A DNA stretch of 10,650 nucleotides from Pedobacter sp. (GTDB taxonomy: Bacteria; Bacteroidota; Bacteroidia; Sphingobacteriales; Sphingobacteriaceae), in the NCBI GenBank assembly GCA_028287885.1, contig JAQBOT010000118.1:1-10650 (forward strand), read 5' to 3'. How positions within the stretch are numbered: position 1 is the stretch's first letter; each line of letters starts with the position of its first letter. The position numbers and the translations under genes were made by a program. Below the pieces are notes generated by a model. It had not been told where the DNA came from. It saw only the letters and a list, made by a program, of their open reading frames with translations, and did not search any database. Positions 7,677 through 10,650 of the stretch are shown here, piece after piece.

Positions 7677-8203
7677 AGCTGCTCCTCCCCTTCTCTAAGA
7701 AATCTGTGCAGGACAACTTTCTTGTGCTGCCCGATATGTGCCGCTCCGACAACACCAGCCATCAGCAACATGGCAGCCATCTCTACCCCAATTACATAAT
7801 GTTTAAAGAGGGAAATGGCGACTACTTTTGCATCTACGGCGGGCATTTCGGCCTGCATTTGCGCAACCGGCAGGAGATAAAACAATTGGCCAAACAGGAT
7901 GGTAGATAGGATTGCCGGCCCAATCCAGACCTTGCCTTTAAGCCAGGCTTTTTCTTGTTGTGCGGTTTGCTGCCCAAGGTTCAACAGCATCACCACGAAG
8001 ATAAAGAGCACCATGATGGCACCAGCATAGATGATTACTTCCAGCAAAGCGGCAAAAGGTGCCCCAAGTAAGAAGAAGATTATCGCTAATGACAGCAAGG
8101 AAATAATCAGGTACAGCAATGCATGCACGGGATTATGCCTGGTAATGACCAGTAAGGTGGAGATGATGGTTACGCCTGCAGTGATATAGAATCCGACTTC
8201 CAT
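7673..8203 (-). CDS. nuoJ: NADH-quinone oxidoreductase subunit J
   Basis: NuoJ (ND6 homologue) is a membrane subunit next to NuoA, NuoK and NuoH that takes part in passing conformational change from the quinone site to the pumps. The protein has 176 residues with about five hydrophobic helices. The family signature EVIIYAGAIMVLFIFVVMLLN spans 55-75, including Tyr59, the position of the pi-bulge helix in known structures. Conserved NPVHALLYL lies at 24-32. The C-terminal tail after GAAHIG is short and charged. The ATG at 8203 lies 2 bases after the nuoI stop without a Shine-Dalgarno sequence; its TGA overlaps the nuoK ATG. Confidence 0.96.
   Translation of the reverse strand: MEVGFYITAGVTIISTLLVITRHNPVHALLYLIISLLSLAIIFFLLGAPFAALLEVIIYAGAIMVLFIFVVMLLNLGQQTAQQEKAWLKGKVWIGPAILSTILFGQLFYLLPVAQMQAEMPAVDAKVVAISLFKHYVIGVEMAAMLLMAGVVGAAHIGQHKKVVLHRFLREGEEQL
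7684..7688 (-). promoter_or_regulatory. Strong ribosome binding site for nuoK
   Basis: The minus strand reads GGGGAGGAG ahead of the nuoK ATG, with its GGAGG core 7 bases upstream of the start. It lies in the last codons of nuoJ, encoding Glu-Gly-Glu-Glu. Most other starts in this operon lack such a sequence, so here coupling through the ATGA overlap is combined with direct ribosome binding. Confidence 0.6.
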
Positions 8204-8205
8204 GA

Positions 8206-8721
8206 TTAAGGTAATAAACTGTGTACATCGATAGGCTTTTCTTCATTAACTCCCTCCCCTTTTCCTTTTACGCCCGCATCTACGCCAGCAACGCGGTAGT
8301 AGTTATATCCTGGATACTTACCCTGACTATCAATCAACAGATCCTCTTTCTCATAGACGAGATTTTGGCGGTTGTATTCAGCCATTTCAAAATCAGGAAT
8401 AAGCTGGATGGCATAAGTTGGGCAGGCTTCTTCACAGTAGCCGCAGAAAATACAGCGGGAGAAGTTAATGCGGAAAAATTCAGGGTACCTCCTGCCATCC
8501 TCGTCTTGTGTAGCCTGTAAGGAAATGCAGTCTACCGGACAAGCAGCCGCACACAAGTAGCAACCTACACAGCGTTCAGCCATGTCCGGATCTCTTGTAA
8601 GGACAATTCGCCCTCGCCAGCGTGGATGCAATACTATCTTTTCTTCAGGATACTGGATGGTTACCGGTTTCTTGAATATGTGCATAAAGGTGAGGGCTAT
8701 TGTTCTGAGGAGACTGATCAT
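8206..8721 (-). CDS. nuoI: NADH-quinone oxidoreductase subunit I (two 4Fe-4S clusters)
   Basis: NuoI is the ferredoxin-like subunit that carries clusters N6a and N6b, passing electrons from NuoG towards NuoB and the quinone site in the peripheral arm. The protein has 171 residues. Both cluster motifs of the CxxCxxCxxxC-P type are complete: Cys51, 54, 57 and 61 in [12 protein letters not shown], and Cys90, 93, 96 and 100 in [25 protein letters not shown] at 35-46 precedes the first motif. The region after the clusters includes [19 protein letters not shown] and ends in a polar tail rich in Gly, Lys and Glu (about 147-165), which is probably flexible. The ATG at 8721 is 20 bases from the nuoH stop, the widest gap in the operon here; no good ribosome binding site is visible. 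Confidence 0.97.
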   Translation of the reverse strand: MISLLRTIALTFMHIFKKPVTIQYPEEKIVLHPRWRGRIVLTRDPDMAERCVGCYLCAAACPVDCISLQATQDEDGRRYPEFFRINFSRCIFCGYCEEACPTYAIQLIPDFEMAEYNRQNLVYEKEDLLIDSQGKYPGYNYYRVAGVDAGVKGKGEGVNEEKPIDVHSLLP

Positions 8722-8741
8722 CTGATTAGGTTTTTACATTG

Positions 8742-9701
8742 TCAACTATTCATTAGCAGCACTATGCCGCCTGTTATCAGCAGGTTTACCAGTGCTAGGG
8801 GCAGCAATATCTTCCAACCAAACTCCATAAGCTGATCGTACCTCGGCCTTGGAAGTGAGGCACGCAGGAGAATAAAGAACAAAATAAAAATGAAGGTTTT
8901 GCCGGTAAACCAGACCAGCGGCGGAAGAAATCCTGGGCCAAGCCATCCTCCGAAGAAGATCGTAACGACCATCGCGGAGATTAACGTAATTCCCAGGTAT
9001 TCGCCAATGAAGAACATGCCGAATTTCATCCCTGAGTATTCAGAGTGGAAGCCTGCAACAAGCTCGCTTTCCGCTTCGGGTATATCAAAGGGTAATCTGT
9101 GTGTTTCCGCAATTCCAGCGATCATGAAAATAACAAATGCAACCGGCTGGGTTAGAATAAACCAGTAATCCTGTTGAGCAAGTACGATATCCGTTAAGCG
9201 GAAGGAGCCGGTGATCATAACCACGCCCATGAGCGACAAGCCCATAAATACCTCGTAGCTGATCATCTGAGAGGCACCCCTTAAGGCCCCTAAAAGTGAA
9301 TACTTGTTGTTGGAGGCCCAGCCTCCCAATACAATGCTGTAGACGCCCAGAGAAGACATGGCTAAAAAGAACAGTAGTCCGATATCCAGGTCCGCGATTA
9401 GAATTCCCGGAGCAAAGGGTACCACCACAAAACTCATTAACACAGCGCCCGCAACAATTGCAGGAGCGATTACGAATATGCTTTTATCTGCAAAAGGCGG
9501 AATCCAGTCTTCCTTAAACAAAAGCTTAATGGTATCCGCAGCAACGATTAACAAGCCGAAAGGACCAGCGCGGTTTGGCCCGTATCGGTCTTGCCAAACG
9601 GCCAGCATTCGCCGCTCTAGCCAAATCAGCCAGGCCGCCACCGTCGTTAAAGTGAACAACATAATGACAATTAACAGAATGTATTGCAAGACTATGTTCA
9701 T
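8742..9701 (-). CDS. nuoH: NADH-quinone oxidoreductase subunit H
   Basis: NuoH (ND1 homologue) anchors the peripheral arm and forms much of the quinone-binding chamber in the membrane. The protein has 319 residues, close to the 325 of E. coli, with about eight hydrophobic helices. Visible signatures are LERRMLAVWQDRYGPNRAGP at 28-47, ADTIKLLFKED at 55-65, GGWASNNKYSLLGALRGASQ at 126-145 followed by MISYE, and RLPFDIPEAESELVAGFHS at 202-220 followed by EYSGM. The last is the acidic loop lining the quinone tunnel, with Glu209, Glu211 and Glu213. The ATG at 9701 starts directly before the first membrane helix, 4 bases after the nuoG stop, and no other start fits better. Confidence 0.97.
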   Translation of the reverse strand: MNIVLQYILLIVIMLFTLTTVAAWLIWLERRMLAVWQDRYGPNRAGPFGLLIVAADTIKLLFKEDWIPPFADKSIFVIAPAIVAGAVLMSFVVVPFAPGILIADLDIGLLFFLAMSSLGVYSIVLGGWASNNKYSLLGALRGASQMISYEVFMGLSLMGVVMITGSFRLTDIVLAQQDYWFILTQPVAFVIFMIAGIAETHRLPFDIPEAESELVAGFHSEYSGMKFGMFFIGEYLGITLISAMVVTIFFGGWLGPGFLPPLVWFTGKTFIFILFFILLRASLPRPRYDQLMEFGWKILLPLALVNLLITGGIVLLMNS

Positions 9702-9705
9702 ATAA

Positions 9706-10650
9706 TTACTGGGTTAATCTTCCTGCTGCAGGCCAGACAATACGTTTAAGTTCGGCCACATTGTACGGAACTCCGGCGAGGCCATTCGGCATTTCTTTTT
9801 TGATAGTTACTGGTAGTGTAAAGGATAAGTCGCCGATCTGTAGCTTAAGGCTTTCACCTACTTTTACAGCTAAGAGTTGAGCGGTTTGTTCGTTGATGGC
9901 GAGGTATGGTTTTGGTGCTCGTTCTGCAACACCATGTGCATACATACTTAATTCTTCGGAGCCAAATATGTGGTTTAGCGGAATGATCTGCCATTCGCCA
10001 GGCCTGTCTGGAGAACGCCCTACGATGTGATTTGAAAAATCCTGAAGGGGTATTCCAGATTCTGACAGTATTCTTTTGCCAATCTCGCCAGACTTCAGCA
10101 TCGCTCCTACTTCTTTCTGGTACTTGTTTACAGATTGCACCGAGTTCCAGCCGGGCGCCCAGAAGAAGGGGATTAGCGCTGCCGGTGGCATTCCTTTATA
10201 GCCCTCCATGGTATATGATAGTGGAGAATCTTTATCTTCAGGAGGCTTCGGCTCACTTACGTTGATGTTGGAAAGCATTGCTGTACGGCCGCTATAGCGG
10301 TGTGGCTCACGCGGGATCTTTTGTCCCGCAATACGGAACGATGCATCGGGCGCTGCGTCCTCTGCACCTTTAAACTGCGGCATCGTTTGCGCCATTTCGG
10401 CCATCAGATCTGCGGTTTCTTCCAGATCTTCGGGCGTCCGCCCGTTCTTAAATTGCCTGAATTCATCGAGCCAACGCCAGCTTTCACGTAGGTTTTCATT
10501 CTTAGGCATGTATACTTGGAAGAACCGCTGTGCACGACCTTCATTGTTGACTAACGTTCCATCGGCTTCGGCGAATGTAGCAACAGGAATCAATGCCGTA
10601 GCTTTGTTTGTGGTTTCATTATGCAGATGGTCCAGGACAACAACTTCCTC
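9706..10650 (-). CDS. nuoG: NADH-quinone oxidoreductase subunit G, C-terminal part (5' end beyond right edge)
   Basis: The minus-strand frame is open from the right edge to TAA at 9708-9706, giving 314 residues of a longer protein. NuoG carries several Fe-S clusters at its N-terminus and a molybdopterin-oxidoreductase-like C-terminal region in the peripheral arm. The visible part holds only the latter. Near its beginning it reads VATFAEADGTLVNNEGRAQRF, in which TFAE.DGT.VN.EGR.Q is the usual NuoG/MopB family motif. The next 200 or so residues include GYKGMPPAALIPFFWAPGWN and VQSVNKYQKEVG. The end, about residues 250-300 of this part, reads INEQTAQLLAVKVGESLKL, LPVTIKKEM and GLAGVP, and resembles the molybdopterin-dinucleotide-binding-like C-terminal barrel. 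There is no cysteine in these 314 residues, consistent with the clusters lying upstream. A TTG at 10593 could be mistaken for a start, but the conserved frame continues upstream. nuoH follows 4 bases later. Confidence 0.93.
   Translation of the reverse strand, partial: EEVVVLDHLHNETTNKATALIPVATFAEADGTLVNNEGRAQRFFQVYMPKNENLRESWRWLDEFRQFKNGRTPEDLEETADLMAEMAQTMPQFKGAEDAAPDASFRIAGQKIPREPHRYSGRTAMLSNINVSEPKPPEDKDSPLSYTMEGYKGMPPAALIPFFWAPGWNSVQSVNKYQKEVGAMLKSGEIGKRILSESGIPLQDFSNHIVGRSPDRPGEWQIIPLNHIFGSEELSMYAHGVAERAPKPYLAINEQTAQLLAVKVGESLKLQIGDLSFTLPVTIKKEMPNGLAGVPYNVAELKRIVWPAAGRLTQ

Noticed and set aside
9358..9705. 115-codon plus-strand open frame opposite the nuoH N-terminal half
   Set aside because: It is antisense to strongly conserved nuoH codons, and the product is unlike any family I recognise.
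9706..10593. A separate 295-residue gene starting at TTG 10593
   Set aside because: The frame continues upstream to the window edge with no stop, and the NuoG motif spans the supposed start, so this is the 3' part of nuoG.
2490..10650. An undescribed system in place of, or hidden within, the nuo region
   Set aside because: All eight genes match canonical Complex I subunits in the canonical order, with key residues intact and no extra, fused or inserted gene.
1..10650. tRNA, rRNA, CRISPR array, insertion sequence or attachment site
   Set aside because: Coding sequence fills nearly the whole window. The gaps are 59 bases or shorter and show no such structures or long repeats.

Overview
The window looks like an ordinary stretch of chromosome from a member of the Bacteroidota. 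It is dominated by the 3' end of an operon for respiratory Complex I (NADH:quinone oxidoreductase, nuo), followed by two genes of the opposite strand and the start of a third, divergent gene. The gene order nuoG-H-I-J-K-L-M-N, the NuoG C-terminal sequence, the moderate G+C content and the mostly weak Shine-Dalgarno sequences suggest Bacteroidota, perhaps the Sphingobacteriaceae. That placement is an inference from protein style; no 16S or other marker gene is present.

Layout from left to right. Positions 1-457 (minus strand) hold the N-terminal 152 residues of a DUF1003 membrane protein that runs off the left edge. A 59-base gap (458-516) separates it from the divergent pncB (517-1707, plus), a nicotinate phosphoribosyltransferase of NAD salvage. 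A FRG-domain protein of unknown function follows at 1742-2470 (plus), 34 bases after pncB. It meets nuoN tail to tail, with 29 bases between the stop codons. From 2500 to the right edge everything is on the minus strand and is read right to left: the C-terminal part of nuoG (cut by the edge), then nuoH, nuoI, nuoJ, nuoK, nuoL, nuoM and nuoN.

The nuo genes are packed with gaps of 20 bases or fewer. Two junctions are ATGA stop/start overlaps (nuoJ/nuoK and nuoL/nuoM), so this is very likely one transcript with translational coupling. Together these genes encode nearly all of the membrane arm seen here: H, J, K, L, M and N (only NuoA would lie elsewhere). They also encode the NuoI ferredoxin-like subunit and part of NuoG from the peripheral arm. 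The charged residues of the three antiporter-like subunits, the two NuoK glutamates and both four-cysteine motifs of NuoI are all present, so the complex looks functional.

I saw no tRNA, rRNA, CRISPR array, insertion sequence, phage gene or recognisable defence or biosynthetic island. The least understood item is the FRG-domain gene beside pncB. No convincing undescribed system was found, and the findings below are modest.
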